Below, in pieces: positions 53,581 through 63,090 of a DNA stretch of 64,000 bases (position 1 is the first letter of the stretch; every line of letters begins with the position of its first letter). The notes beneath the pieces were generated by a model that was not told the origin of the DNA, made no database searches, and saw only the letters and a list, made by a program, of their open reading frames with translations. Source of the DNA: Stutzerimonas stutzeri (GTDB lineage: Bacteria; Pseudomonadota; Gammaproteobacteria; Pseudomonadales; Pseudomonadaceae); the NCBI RefSeq assembly GCF_000590475.1, contig NZ_CP007441.1:2672660-2736659 (forward strand), given 5' to 3'. The position numbers and the translations under genes are program-made.

Positions 53581-55791
53581 ATGACCACCATGCCCCGCCC
53601 CATCTATGAAACCAAAGAGGACAAGGACATTGACCTGGCCCACCTCTTTGACACGCTCATCAACAATCGAACCCTGATCCTCGTTATCACAGGCTTTTTC
53701 GCTGCACTGGGTGTCGCCTATGCGCTGCTTGCCACTCCGGTGTACCTCGCCAGCGCGATGATCCAGATCGAGCCGAAAAATGGCCTGCCCAGCCTTACCG
53801 ATGTGGTGGGCAACGCGCCGGCAGTCTCTCCGGCACAGACCGAGATTGCACTGCTCAAATCGCGGTCCGTTGTAGGCGGCGCGGTGGATTCACTCAATCT
53901 CGACATCATCATCGAGCCGCACCACTTCCCTCTGATTGGCGGTTTCGTGTTTCGTCGCTTCGAGCCATCTGAAGAAGGCGAGCTGGGCTGGTACCCGGAC
54001 GGTTTCGAGTCCTATGCTTGGGGCGGCGAGTCGCTGCGCGTCTCTCAGTTAATCGTGCCGGACAAGATGCACGGCGAAGAGTTGACCCTGGAAGCCGCTG
54101 AGAACAACGGTTTCATCCTGCGTGACCCCGACGACGAAGTAGTCGCTCAGGGCATTGTTGGCGAGCCGGTCGAAACACCGGACTACGGTATTACCGTCGC
54201 CGAGCTCAACGCGCGTCCAGGTACTACGTTCACGGTTATCAAGAACCGCACCTACGCCACCACCGAGGACTACCAGAACCGCCTCTCCGCCGGCGAACTC
54301 GGCAAGCAGTCCGGCATCGTCAACGTGACCCTGGAAGGCACGGACCCGGACAAGGCCATTCAAGTACTGGAGGAAGTGGCGCAGCGCTATGTCGACCAGA
54401 ACGTCGCACGCAACGCCGCCGAAGCGACACAGAGCCTGGAATTTCTCAGCGAACAGGTACCGGAAGTCCGCAAGAAGCTCGACGCCGCCCAAACAGCGCT
54501 GAACAAGTATCAGACCGGTAATCGCTCGGTAGACATCTCGGCCGAAACCCAATCGGTACTGGATCGCATCGTCGATCTGGAAAAACAGATTTCCGAGCAG
54601 AACCTCAAGCGCACCGAGATGGAACGCCGCTTCACCCGTCAGCATCCGAACTTCCAGGCGCTGATGAACCAGATCAATCAGCTACAGGCACAAAAGGCCG
54701 AGCTGGAGAAACAGATCGGCACCCTGCCCTCGACCCAGCAGGAACTGTTGCGCCTGAACCGTGATGTCGAAGTGTCATCCGAAACCTATTCCATGCTGTT
54801 GAACAAGACCCAGGAACTGGACATCATCCGGGCCGGTACCGTCGGCAACGTGCACATCATCGACCATGCGGCCGCCGACATCGACGAGCCCGTCAAGCCG
54901 AACAAACCGCTGATCGTCATCGCGGCCATCCTGCTCGGCGGCCTGCTCGCGATCGCCTTCGTTTATGTTCGTGAGGCGCTCAAGCGCGGTGTGGAGAATC
55001 CGGAAGAGATCGAGCGCGTCGGCATTCCGGTATACGCCGCAATCCCGTTCAGCGAAAAGCAGGGAGCGTTGGAAAAACGCCTGGCCAACTTCAAGCGTGA
55101 CAAGAGCAGTGCCTCTTATCTGCTGACGATCAACGATCCCGCGGATCTGGCGACCGAAGCCATGCGCAGCCTGCGCACCAGCCTGCACTTCGCCATGATC
55201 GAAGCTAAGAACAACATCCTGATGATCACCGGCCCCAGCCCGGCCGTCGGCAAATCGTTTGTCACCAGCAACCTGGCCGCGGTGATCGCGCAATCCGGCA
55301 AGAAAGTACTGCTGGTCGACGCCGACATGCGCAAGGGCTACCTGCACAAAGTCATGCGTTGCCAGGGTGAGAAGGGACTTTCGGACATCCTGTCCGGCCG
55401 CATTACGCTGTTCGATGCCATCCAGAAGACCCAGCTAAACAATTTGCACGTGATTGCTCACGGCCAGTTGCCACCCAACCCGTCCGAGCTGCTGATGCAT
55501 GAGAACTTCTCTCGCTTCGTCAAAGAAATCAGCACCATGTACGACATGGTGATCTTCGACACGCCGCCGATCCTCGCGGTCACCGATGCCGCCCTGGTCG
55601 GTAGCCAGGCCGGCACCACTCTGATGGTCACCCGCTACGGTCTGAACGGGGTCAAGGAGATCGAGGTCGCCAAGCGCCGTCTCGAGCAGAATGGGCTTTT
55701 GGTCAAAGGCGTGATCTTCAACGCCGTTATTCGCAAAGCGTCGAATTACAGCGAGTACGGTTACTACCAGTACGACTATCAGAGCAAGTAA
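53581..55791 (+). CDS. wzc: Polysaccharide co-polymerase and tyrosine kinase Wzc
   Basis: 736 residues. Two membrane helices (about 33-53 and 445-463) flank a periplasmic Wzz domain with a coiled coil (about 285-385). The cytoplasmic BY-kinase has Walker A GPSPAVGKS (K558), Walker A' VLLVDADMRKG and Walker B MVIFDTPP. The tail carries six tyrosines within the last 14 residues (Y723, 726, 728, 729, 731, 733), the autophosphorylation cluster. It sets chain length and drives export with Wza. GAAGGAA precedes the ATG. All elements are intact. Confidence 0.95.
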   Translation: MTTMPRPIYETKEDKDIDLAHLFDTLINNRTLILVITGFFAALGVAYALLATPVYLASAMIQIEPKNGLPSLTDVVGNAPAVSPAQTEIALLKSRSVVGGAVDSLNLDIIIEPHHFPLIGGFVFRRFEPSEEGELGWYPDGFESYAWGGESLRVSQLIVPDKMHGEELTLEAAENNGFILRDPDDEVVAQGIVGEPVETPDYGITVAELNARPGTTFTVIKNRTYATTEDYQNRLSAGELGKQSGIVNVTLEGTDPDKAIQVLEEVAQRYVDQNVARNAAEATQSLEFLSEQVPEVRKKLDAAQTALNKYQTGNRSVDISAETQSVLDRIVDLEKQISEQNLKRTEMERRFTRQHPNFQALMNQINQLQAQKAELEKQIGTLPSTQQELLRLNRDVEVSSETYSMLLNKTQELDIIRAGTVGNVHIIDHAAADIDEPVKPNKPLIVIAAILLGGLLAIAFVYVREALKRGVENPEEIERVGIPVYAAIPFSEKQGALEKRLANFKRDKSSASYLLTINDPADLATEAMRSLRTSLHFAMIEAKNNILMITGPSPAVGKSFVTSNLAAVIAQSGKKVLLVDADMRKGYLHKVMRCQGEKGLSDILSGRITLFDAIQKTQLNNLHVIAHGQLPPNPSELLMHENFSRFVKEISTMYDMVIFDTPPILAVTDAALVGSQAGTTLMVTRYGLNGVKEIEVAKRRLEQNGLLVKGVIFNAVIRKASNYSEYGYYQYDYQSK

Positions 55792-55797
55792 GTGTCC

Positions 55798-55818
55798 CCG
55801 GCATGTATCGCATGCCGG
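55798..55818 (+). terminator. Hairpin after wzc
   Basis: CCGGCATG, a 5-base loop and CATGCCGG form a perfect 8-base stem 6 bases after the wzc stop. A second repeat (CCGTTCGC and GCGAACGG, 55869-55897) follows. Neither has a T-run, so attenuation or mRNA-end protection is as likely as termination. Confidence 0.5.
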
Positions 55819-55972
55819 ACGCACAAGCAACAGCTTGCCACTCGTTGACCCGCATCGGCCGCTCGGCCCCGTTCGCTCGCATTAATTCGGCGAACGGAGC
55901 CCGCCGGTTGGTCCGCTGCGCAGTCAATACCAGCCCAATCGCCAGATGACTCAATCGGAGATCAAGGTACAT

Positions 55973-57034
55973 ATGGTACGTCGCTTTCTTTCGCCCATAT
56001 TTGGCGCGATACGGTTGGCTGCAGGCCTGACACTGGTCAGCTGTGTGTCGCTTGTGCAGGCCCAATCCAGCGAAAAGAGTACAGGTATCGACCTGATCGG
56101 CATCAATATGTCCGGCGCCAATTTCGCACCGCACATAACGCCCGGCAAGGTTGGCACTAACTATTTCTATCCAGAGGAAAAGCACTTCAAGTATTACGCG
56201 GACAAGAACATCCGCCTGATTCGTTTTCCGTTCATCTGGGAGCGCCTGCAGCACGACCTGTACAAAGGCGTTAACTTCGATCAGATCCGCCTGCTAAGAA
56301 GAACCCTCGATTACGCCGCAACGCATGGCCAGAAAATCATTTTGGATATGCACAACTACGGTCGATATAAAGGCAAGTTGATCGGCTCTGCCGAAGTCCC
56401 ATACGAGGCCTACGCCAGCGTCTGGAGAAAACTTGCCGAAGAATTCAAGGACCATCCTGCCCTGTTGGGCTACGACATCATGAACGAGCCCCACTCCACC
56501 AAAGGCCTTTGGCCAGCCGCGGCCCAGGCAGCGGTCGATGCGATCCGTCAGGTGGACATGAACACCCTGATATTCCTGGAAGGCGACCGCTGGGCCAGCA
56601 CCTTCCACTGGCGCAAGGTGAACGAAGACTTCTTAATCGAAGACCCGGCGGACAAACTCATGTACGAAGGCCATCTGTACTTCGACAAAGATTTTTCCGG
56701 ACGTTACGCAGCCGACGAAAACGTCGCCCCGATGCTAGGTGTGGAACGTGCTCGGCCTTTCGTCGAGTGGCTGCAGGAGCACAACCTGAAAGGCTTCCTG
56801 GGCGAATACGGCGTACCCGGCCATTCCGAGACAATGTTGGTCGCCATGGATAACCTTCTCAGCTACCTCAACGAACAGTGCATTCCCAGCGCCTATTGGG
56901 CAGGCGGTCCGGGTTGGGGCAAATACGTACTGGCCGTTGAACCCATCGATGGCAAGGACCGCCCGCAAATGGACGTGCTGCAAAAGAACATTGCCAATAG
57001 CTGTACAGAATATGGCCCGATGTCGCGGCCTTGA
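55973..57034 (+). CDS. Secreted glycoside hydrolase family 5 (endoglucanase-like)
   Basis: 353 residues. A signal peptide (about 1-30, ending SLVQA) precedes a TIM-barrel domain. The acid/base is E172 in DIMNEPH and the nucleophile is E278 in LGEYGVPG; IRLIRFPFIWERLQ is the usual early strand. GH5 enzymes cleave beta-linked glycans. Inside an export locus a periplasmic glycosidase typically trims or releases the polymer and affects biofilm shape, as PslG or BcsZ do in other systems. AAGGT at 5-base spacing favours the ATG at 55973 over an in-frame ATG at 55946. Confidence 0.9.
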   Translation: MVRRFLSPIFGAIRLAAGLTLVSCVSLVQAQSSEKSTGIDLIGINMSGANFAPHITPGKVGTNYFYPEEKHFKYYADKNIRLIRFPFIWERLQHDLYKGVNFDQIRLLRRTLDYAATHGQKIILDMHNYGRYKGKLIGSAEVPYEAYASVWRKLAEEFKDHPALLGYDIMNEPHSTKGLWPAAAQAAVDAIRQVDMNTLIFLEGDRWASTFHWRKVNEDFLIEDPADKLMYEGHLYFDKDFSGRYAADENVAPMLGVERARPFVEWLQEHNLKGFLGEYGVPGHSETMLVAMDNLLSYLNEQCIPSAYWAGGPGWGKYVLAVEPIDGKDRPQMDVLQKNIANSCTEYGPMSRP

Positions 57035-57383
57035 TCGTTGCCCTTGCCGTACCTGACGTAGGCCAGTTTTTGGCAGCGCGGTGTTGTGATGGCGGTCAGA
57101 ATTTTTGGCGAAACCTGAAAATCACACGCAACCCAACCACTAACAGATTGTCCAACGTTTCGACCGAGCATCAGCGGGTGAATGCGAGCGGAACTCAGAA
57201 TGATCTGACGGCTATCGAAAACGTCTGGTTACCGACGCGCTGCCGAGATTTGAATTGACACACCCGCAAACACAGATACGTAGGACGACGCATCGACGGC
57301 ATCGGTACGACAGCGTTCAGTGGCTTGAGTTTGTTGGGGCGTAGTTGATCTGGACAATGGAAAAGCACCTAAGGACTCAGGTG
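57035..57383. other. Gene-free gap between the GH5 gene and the polymerase gene
   Basis: 349 bases. I see no credible coding frame, no clear terminator and no strong promoter. The GC content falls towards the downstream gene. It may mark an old insertion boundary in the locus. Confidence 0.5.
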
Positions 57384-58640
57384 ATGACAAACATCAGCTC
57401 AAGATTCTTTTATTTACCCGTGACGGTGTTGGCGCTCGTTTTGCATTTCTCCGTCTTCGGCGACAGCACGCACAACCCGATCGGAATAAAATTTCTCAAC
57501 GAAGCTTATTTGGCGGTTTGTCTGGGTGCGTCATTGCTCCTCATACTCGCAGCCGCAGAAGATGCGTCCAGAGAACTGCGCGTTTTAATGTACTACGCCT
57601 TATACAGTGTTCTGGTATTTACCGTTCTGCCGGCGATATTTTCGTTCTATACCTTCGGACAACCCATTGCTTATGGGCTTATCGAAGAGCGAAGAATCCT
57701 GTTCGCTTTTGGCTTCGCACCTCTTTTATTACTCGCAAAAAAGCTGACAACCCGACAGTTCGAGCACTCGCTCTTGTGTGCGGCACTGCTAGCAGTATTC
57801 CTGTCTTGGTGCTTCAAGTTCGGCCTGCTGCCTGATCTGCGTACAGAACAAACGGCCTGGGACCGCCCAGATCGTTCGTCCATAGGCCCATTTCTGATTT
57901 GCTTTGTCTATTTCTACTGCATTCAGACTTGGGCGAAAGGAAAATCCCCAATCAGTGGAGAAAATCGATCACGCAACCTTTACCTCATAATGGCTGCGAT
58001 ACTCCTCATGACACTGGTTTTTGCAACACAAACTCGCCAGCTCATTGTGCTTTGCCTTGCGTTCACAATTTTCTGTCTAAGGGCAAAGGCCATCATTTGG
58101 GCCGCCTCGTTATGCATTCTCTTATCCCCTTTCTATTTCTATCCAGAGCTTCTCAAAACACTGGGATTGAACATCGAGTTCTATCAAAACAGTCTTGAAG
58201 GCGATGTTGACGACGGCGTGCGCCCCTACACCATCGCTGCCATATTCAATCATCTGGACTTGGTCAACTGGCTCCCCAGTGGCTCACTGTCGCTGATGTG
58301 GCAGGATGGGTTCATCCCCTATTTTGGCGAACATTTTTTTCTGTCGGACGTAGGAATCATCGGAACCATGTTTCGCTTCGGGTTTCTGACCTTCCTGGTT
58401 GTGCCAATGTCGCTGTTTATTTATCAGCGCATTGCCCGCAACATAAACCCGGACATGGGCTTCAACTACGCGGTCATGCTGGCACTCTTCGTAATATGGC
58501 CGCTCAGCGGCCTATTCGAATATGCGCAACCGATCGTTGTCATGCTTTTCGTTGTACATGCTTTACGCGCACGCCATCTTCGCAGCAAGGAACGAGTACA
58601 TGAACGTCGCACTTATTCTCAACTACAAAGCTGCTACTGA
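57384..58640 (+). CDS. O-antigen polymerase/ligase-like protein (Wzy)
   Basis: 418 residues with about eleven membrane helices and a large periplasmic loop (about 235-310) with TLGLNIEFYQNSLEGDVDDGVRPYT. The topology and the QTRQLIVLCLAF arginine motif fit Wzy/WaaL polymerases, which are too divergent to place by sequence alone. It would polymerise lipid-linked repeat units on the periplasmic face. Codon use is more AT-rich than in flanking genes, suggesting transfer. AAGGA precedes the ATG at 57384; TTG at 57345 and ATG at 57357 are weaker starts. It overlaps the next gene by 41 bases. Confidence 0.8.
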   Translation: MTNISSRFFYLPVTVLALVLHFSVFGDSTHNPIGIKFLNEAYLAVCLGASLLLILAAAEDASRELRVLMYYALYSVLVFTVLPAIFSFYTFGQPIAYGLIEERRILFAFGFAPLLLLAKKLTTRQFEHSLLCAALLAVFLSWCFKFGLLPDLRTEQTAWDRPDRSSIGPFLICFVYFYCIQTWAKGKSPISGENRSRNLYLIMAAILLMTLVFATQTRQLIVLCLAFTIFCLRAKAIIWAASLCILLSPFYFYPELLKTLGLNIEFYQNSLEGDVDDGVRPYTIAAIFNHLDLVNWLPSGSLSLMWQDGFIPYFGEHFFLSDVGIIGTMFRFGFLTFLVVPMSLFIYQRIARNINPDMGFNYAVMLALFVIWPLSGLFEYAQPIVVMLFVVHALRARHLRSKERVHERRTYSQLQSCY

Positions 58641-59484
58641 AACTATCAGCTGCGCAGAAAGCCTGCTCACTCATTGCTCGACAATCGACCATATTGTCAT
58701 TGTTGACAATGATTCCCAGGATGGGTCAGCTCTTGCCTTTCAGCAATGGCTGGATGAAAAGGCGTATGCGAAGGTAACGTTGCTTTGCAATCCGGAAAAT
58801 AACGGCTATGCGGGTGGCAACAATTATGGCCTGCGCTGGGCGATGGAACATCTCCAACCCACCTACTTCTGGGTCGTTAATAACGATACCTATGTCGACA
58901 GTGATGCCTTCTCGCCATTACTCGAAGCGTTGCAGCGTAACAACCGCCAGTTTGTCGGTTCACTCGTATTGAGCGCAGACTCTGGACGACTGGAGTGTTA
59001 CGGAGGTGGAAAACTGTATCCAATCTTGGGCAAGGCACGCCTGCTCGGAAAGGACCAAAGCCTCGAAGCTTTAAAGCAGCAGGTCCATCAACATGCCCCG
59101 GACTACATAATGGGCTGTAGCCTCGCATTTTCAGCAGCGCTGACCGAAGAAATCGGTCTGATGGATGAAAGCTACTTTATGTATTTCGAAGAAGTGGATT
59201 GGCAGTATCGCGCTAGACGCTTCGGCATCTCGATCAAGGTAATCCCGGAAAGCCGTCTGTTCCACTATGGCTCCCTTAGCTTGGGAAACCGCTCGGCTTT
59301 CTACCATTACTATCGCAACCGCGCGGCAACTCGTTTCAATAAGCGATTCTATGGACCGCTCTTCGCGCTCACTTCCGCGTTCTTGCTTTCAGCTGTTACA
59401 ACGATAAAGGAATTCAGAAATCCCACCCTCGCCTGGTCGGGTATCAAGGGCGCTTTCAAGGGAGTAGCAATGAGTGTCAAGTGA
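58600..59484 (+). CDS. Family 2 glycosyltransferase
   Basis: 294 residues. The GT-A fold starts MNVALILNYKAATETISC; NNGYAGGNNYGLRWA is the nucleotide-sugar loop and VVNNDTYVD replaces the DxD motif with NNDT, as in rhamnosyl-type GT2 enzymes (GumK-unrelated, RfbF/WbbL-like). The acceptor-side motif is ESYFMYFEEVDWQYRARRFG. It probably adds one sugar of the repeat unit in the cytoplasm; a rhamnosyl donor would fit gmd and rmd downstream. It overlaps wzy by 41 bases and the next gene by 11, indicating coupled translation. Confidence 0.88.
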   Translation: MNVALILNYKAATETISCAESLLTHCSTIDHIVIVDNDSQDGSALAFQQWLDEKAYAKVTLLCNPENNGYAGGNNYGLRWAMEHLQPTYFWVVNNDTYVDSDAFSPLLEALQRNNRQFVGSLVLSADSGRLECYGGGKLYPILGKARLLGKDQSLEALKQQVHQHAPDYIMGCSLAFSAALTEEIGLMDESYFMYFEEVDWQYRARRFGISIKVIPESRLFHYGSLSLGNRSAFYHYYRNRAATRFNKRFYGPLFALTSAFLLSAVTTIKEFRNPTLAWSGIKGAFKGVAMSVK

Positions 59485-60235
59485 TACTAATGCGTTCGGA
59501 ATAGACTTCTACTCCGGCAATAAGAAGACGTTATTGACCTACATCCGAGAGGGCGTCAAACAGCCCTATTCGTTTGTAGTAACGCCAAACGTAGATCACC
59601 TCGTTCAATTGGAGCATGACGAAGAGCTGCGAGATGCCTACGCCAAAGCGCGTTGGAGGCTCTGTGACAGCCGTATTCTGCTATCGCTGCTGGGACGGCT
59701 GGGCGTGCATCTGGACGAGGCCATTCCTGGTAGCGATCTAACCCTGGACATCCTCAGATGGGCCGACAAGGATCGCTTGCGCGTCGTTCTGATCGGTTCG
59801 TTACACTCGGAAGCCGACAAGCTTCGGGCACTCTATCCCGGCATCGATCTGTATCACTACAACCCACCGATGGGTTTCATCAAAAAGCCCGAAGAAGTGC
59901 AGCGCTGCCTACAGTTCGTCCGAGAAAATCCATCGGAACTGGTTTTGTATGCTGTAGGGACACCACGAGGGGAAGTTCTGGCTGCAGCGACTCAGTCTCA
60001 TGAACGCTCGGGCATGGGCTTTTGTATTGGCGCCTCCATTTCCTTTGCGACGGGCACAATCAAGCGCGCGCCAAAATGGATGCGCGAATACAAGCTCGAG
60101 TGGCTGCATCGCATGTGCATGGAGCCCCGCAGATTGGCCAAACGTTATTGGATCGATGCACTTTATATCGTGCCCGCTTTTCTACGAGAAAAAAGCTCCA
60201 GGCAAAAAGCCAGCCCGGCAAAACAGGAGTCGTGA
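59474..60235 (+). CDS. WecG/TagA/CpsF-family glycosyltransferase (GT26)
   Basis: 253 residues. FVVTPNVDHLVQLEHDEELRDAYAKARWRLCDSRILL is the family's opening block, and GSDLTLDILRWA, LYAVGTPRGEVLAA and IGASISFATGTIKRAPKWMREYKLEWLHRM follow, all characteristic. WecG/GumM-type enzymes add ManNAcA or glucuronic acid to lipid-linked intermediates. The substrate cannot be fixed from sequence. The start is GTG at 59474 with GGGAG 9 bases upstream; it overlaps the previous gene by 11 bases. Confidence 0.9.
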   Translation: MSSDTNAFGIDFYSGNKKTLLTYIREGVKQPYSFVVTPNVDHLVQLEHDEELRDAYAKARWRLCDSRILLSLLGRLGVHLDEAIPGSDLTLDILRWADKDRLRVVLIGSLHSEADKLRALYPGIDLYHYNPPMGFIKKPEEVQRCLQFVRENPSELVLYAVGTPRGEVLAAATQSHERSGMGFCIGASISFATGTIKRAPKWMREYKLEWLHRMCMEPRRLAKRYWIDALYIVPAFLREKSSRQKASPAKQES

Positions 60236-60404
60236 TCGAATATCGACGGCTGCCAAAGGGCATATCACCGTCGTTCCGTTACGTTTGTTAATCAGTTGGT
60301 TGGTAACTAACGAAACAGGCTATCGAATAATGCTTCGCTGCTGCTTTCCAGCCAGTAGCGGAGCAAAGGCAATTCTGAAAATCTAACCTCAAACAGGGAA
60401 GAAA

Positions 60405-61436
60405 ATGAAAGCGATCATCACGGGCATCACAGGGCAAGACGGCGCTTATCTGGCAGAGCTTCTGCTAGAAAAAGGCTACACCGTATATGGAACTTTTCGG
60501 CGTACCAGCTCGGTCAATTTCTGGCGAATTGAAGAGTTGGGTATCGACAAACACCCCAATCTGCATCTCGTTGAATACGACCTCACCGACCTGTCGTCCA
60601 GCATTCGATTACTTGAGACCAGCGGTGCAACGGAGGTGTACAACCTCGCTGCGCAGAGTTTCGTAGGGGTTTCATTCGAGCAACCGTTGACCACGCTGGA
60701 CATCACTGGCGCAGGCGCTGTGAACCTGTTGGAAGCCATTCGTATCGTCAACCCAAAGATTCGCTATTACCAGGCGTCTACCTCGGAAATGTTCGGTAAG
60801 GTCCAAGCCATTCCGCAGGTGGAAACCACGCCTTTCTACCCTCGCAGCCCCTATGGCGTCGCGAAGCTCTATGCGCACTGGATGACTATCAACTACCGGG
60901 AGTCGTACGACATTTTTGGTTGCAGCGGCATCCTGTTCAACCACGAATCGCCTCTACGCGGCCGAGAGTTCGTGACCCGGAAAATTACCGATTCAGTGGC
61001 CAAGATCAAACTGGGCCAGCTGGATGTGCTCGAACTGGGCAACATCGACGCAAAGCGTGATTGGGGCTATGCCAAGGAATACGTCGAAGGAATGTGGCGC
61101 ATGCTGCAGGCAGAGGAGCCTGACGTTTTCGTACTGGCGACCAACCGCACTGAAACCGTGCGTGACTTCGTGACCCTGGCATTCAAGGCAGTTGATACCG
61201 AACTGCAATGGGAAGGCAGCGGCGAGCAAGAGCAGGCCATCGACACGGCGACGGGCAAGGTCGTTATGCGAGTCAATCCGAAGTTCTACCGTCCGGCAGA
61301 AGTCGACCTGTTGATCGGCGATCCACAAAAGGCCAAAGACGTGCTGGGCTGGGTACCCAAGACTTCCCTGGAACAGCTGTGCCGCATGATGGTCGACGCC
61401 GATCTGCGCCGCAATCAGCAGGGTTTTTCGTTCTAA
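60405..61436 (+). CDS. gmd: GDP-mannose 4,6-dehydratase
   Basis: 343 residues, an extended short-chain dehydrogenase. The cofactor motif is GITGQDGAYLAELL; the catalytic residues are in STSEMFG and YGVAK, and RTSSVNFWRIEEL is the GDP-mannose and NADP region specific to Gmd. It converts GDP-D-mannose to GDP-4-keto-6-deoxy-D-mannose. Rmd, encoded downstream, reduces that product to GDP-D-rhamnose. AGGGAAG precedes the ATG. No GDP-mannose synthesis gene is in the window; AlgA/ManC elsewhere would supply it. Confidence 0.96.
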   Translation: MKAIITGITGQDGAYLAELLLEKGYTVYGTFRRTSSVNFWRIEELGIDKHPNLHLVEYDLTDLSSSIRLLETSGATEVYNLAAQSFVGVSFEQPLTTLDITGAGAVNLLEAIRIVNPKIRYYQASTSEMFGKVQAIPQVETTPFYPRSPYGVAKLYAHWMTINYRESYDIFGCSGILFNHESPLRGREFVTRKITDSVAKIKLGQLDVLELGNIDAKRDWGYAKEYVEGMWRMLQAEEPDVFVLATNRTETVRDFVTLAFKAVDTELQWEGSGEQEQAIDTATGKVVMRVNPKFYRPAEVDLLIGDPQKAKDVLGWVPKTSLEQLCRMMVDADLRRNQQGFSF

Positions 61437-61744
61437 GGAAGATTGATCGATCACTGGATGTGAGCGTACCGGATGCCCTACATGGAGTACCGGCACACTC
61501 CGTCGGATAAACACGCAGGGCACTCGGCCTGTTCTCTGAGTTCGTCTTCCCCTGAACTACGGCCAACTCGTTTATCCCGGTGATTCGCGGTCAGCGCTGG
61601 TCGAACTGATCAGCAGCAATAGGCGCTGTTCGAGCAGCGCCTTGTAATCGGCCAGCCGACCGTAACTTGGACGCAACATCCCATGCTTATACCCGGGACA
61701 GACCGCTCCGCTGAAAATTGGAATTTCATCCTATCGGGAAGAAC
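61437..61744. other. Gene-free gap between gmd and rmd
   Basis: 308 bases between two enzymes of one pathway that are usually adjacent. I see no complete gene. The hairpin at 61622-61641 lies inside. One frame shows a short stretch (YPGDSRSALVELISSNRR) that vaguely recalls the end of a glycosyltransferase, which would fit a decayed gene, but this is weak. Confidence 0.45.
61622..61641 (+). terminator. Hairpin between gmd and rmd
   Basis: GGCGCTG, a 6-base loop and CAGCGCC form a perfect 7-base stem followed by TTGTAAT. It may reduce transcription into rmd. The short, mixed T stretch makes it a moderate candidate. Confidence 0.5.
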
Positions 61745-62659
61745 ATGCGTAAAGTGCTGATTACCGGCGTCACCGGTTTCACGGGACGCTATATGGCGGA
61801 AGAATTCGCAGCCCACGGCTACGAGGTCCATGGCCTCAGCTATCGCCAGCCTGTCAGCGAACTGCCTGTGGCGGTTTCAGCCATTCATTGCTGCTCGCTG
61901 AACGACACCGAGACGCTACGAACCCTGTTGATGGAAATACGGCCAAGCTATGTCGTTCATTTGGCTGCGGTGTCGTTCGTCGCACATACCGACGCGGACG
62001 CGATCTACAACGCCAACCTGCTCGGCACCCGTCATCTGCTCGAAGCGCTACGCACAACAGCAACCTGTCTTGAAGGCGTGCTTCTGGCCAGCAGTGCGAA
62101 TGTGTATGGGAACGCTACCGAAGGCGTCCTGGACGAGTCTTCACCTCTTGCCCCGGCCAATGATTACGCGGTGAGCAAAGCGGCGATGGAGCTCTTGGCG
62201 CGGCTGTACTACGGACGATTGCCGTTGATTATCAGCAGGCCATTCAATTACACGGGAATCGGTCAGGCTGAGCAATTCCTTATTCCAAAGATCGTTGCGC
62301 ATACGCGTCGTCGCGCAGACGTCATTGAGCTGGGAAACCTGGATATCGCCCGGGACTTCTGCGATGTCCGCCAGGTTGTGCAAGCCTATCGGCGTCTACT
62401 GGAGACTCCCGCCGCGATCGGCGAAACGGTCAATATCTGCTCAGGCTCGGCGTATACGCTTGAATATGTTCTTGAGCAGGCGGCAGCCATATCCGGACAT
62501 CGTATGGAGGTCAGGGTTAATCCCTCCTTCGTACGCAGCGCCGATGTGAAAAATCTGTTCGGCTGCAGAACCAAGTTGGACACGCTTATCGGCGACCTGC
62601 CTGAGATCGAGCTAAAAGAAACGTTGCGCTGGATGATCGAACAGCCATTCACGAATTAA
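61745..62659 (+). CDS. rmd: GDP-6-deoxy-D-mannose reductase Rmd
   Basis: 304 residues, the same length as P. aeruginosa Rmd as I recall it. The NADP motif is GVTGFTGRYMAEEF; the catalytic pair is S in LASSANVYG and YAVSK. It reduces GDP-4-keto-6-deoxy-D-mannose to GDP-D-rhamnose, the rare D-isomer used in the P. aeruginosa common polysaccharide antigen. GGGAAG precedes the ATG at 61745. A GDP-fucose synthase or GDP-perosamine enzyme is less likely, because the sequence and length follow Rmd. Confidence 0.9.
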   Translation: MRKVLITGVTGFTGRYMAEEFAAHGYEVHGLSYRQPVSELPVAVSAIHCCSLNDTETLRTLLMEIRPSYVVHLAAVSFVAHTDADAIYNANLLGTRHLLEALRTTATCLEGVLLASSANVYGNATEGVLDESSPLAPANDYAVSKAAMELLARLYYGRLPLIISRPFNYTGIGQAEQFLIPKIVAHTRRRADVIELGNLDIARDFCDVRQVVQAYRRLLETPAAIGETVNICSGSAYTLEYVLEQAAAISGHRMEVRVNPSFVRSADVKNLFGCRTKLDTLIGDLPEIELKETLRWMIEQPFTN

Positions 62660-62662
62660 TAC

Positions 62663-62676
62663 TTGATCGATATCAG
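62663..62676 (+). promoter_or_regulatory. ANR/FNR-box-like site
   Basis: TTGAT-CGAT-ATCAG matches the ANR/FNR consensus TTGAT-N4-ATCAA at 9 of 10 positions. It begins 3 bases after the rmd stop, 578 bases before wza. No matching -10 was assigned. Function inferred. Confidence 0.4.
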
Positions 62677-63090
62677 CAGCGTCGCCATAAATCACGGCGG
62701 CATCGCGATTGGTCCAAAAGGCCGTGAAACTATTCTTTGTTTATTTATTTCGGCGCACCGATACAGGTACCGAACAGCCCGCGACGCTGCCAAAAGCGTT
62801 ATTTGCACCGTTGCCTGGACGCGTGACGAAATCAAGTTCAGGCTGCAAATTATCAAATCCCCCGTTCTAGACGCGCTCTACCGCCTCACACCGCAGCCTC
62901 CTCTATATCGATGCTGGATTTGTGCTCATCATCTTGAACCCCCGAGAAACGGAGCGGTCTATGGCTACTGTGAGCGACAAGCGCCTGTAGCCGTTTCGTG
63001 AAAAGCGCTAATCAGCTTGAGTAAAACCTCATCAGTGGCTTTCCCGAACAGGTCTCATGTCGAGACAAGAAGTATTACTTCCAGAGCTTT

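Noticed and set aside
62663..63001. 112-codon frame in the wza leader
   Set aside because: TTG start without ribosome binding site, no recognisable motif, unusual composition; treated as non-coding.
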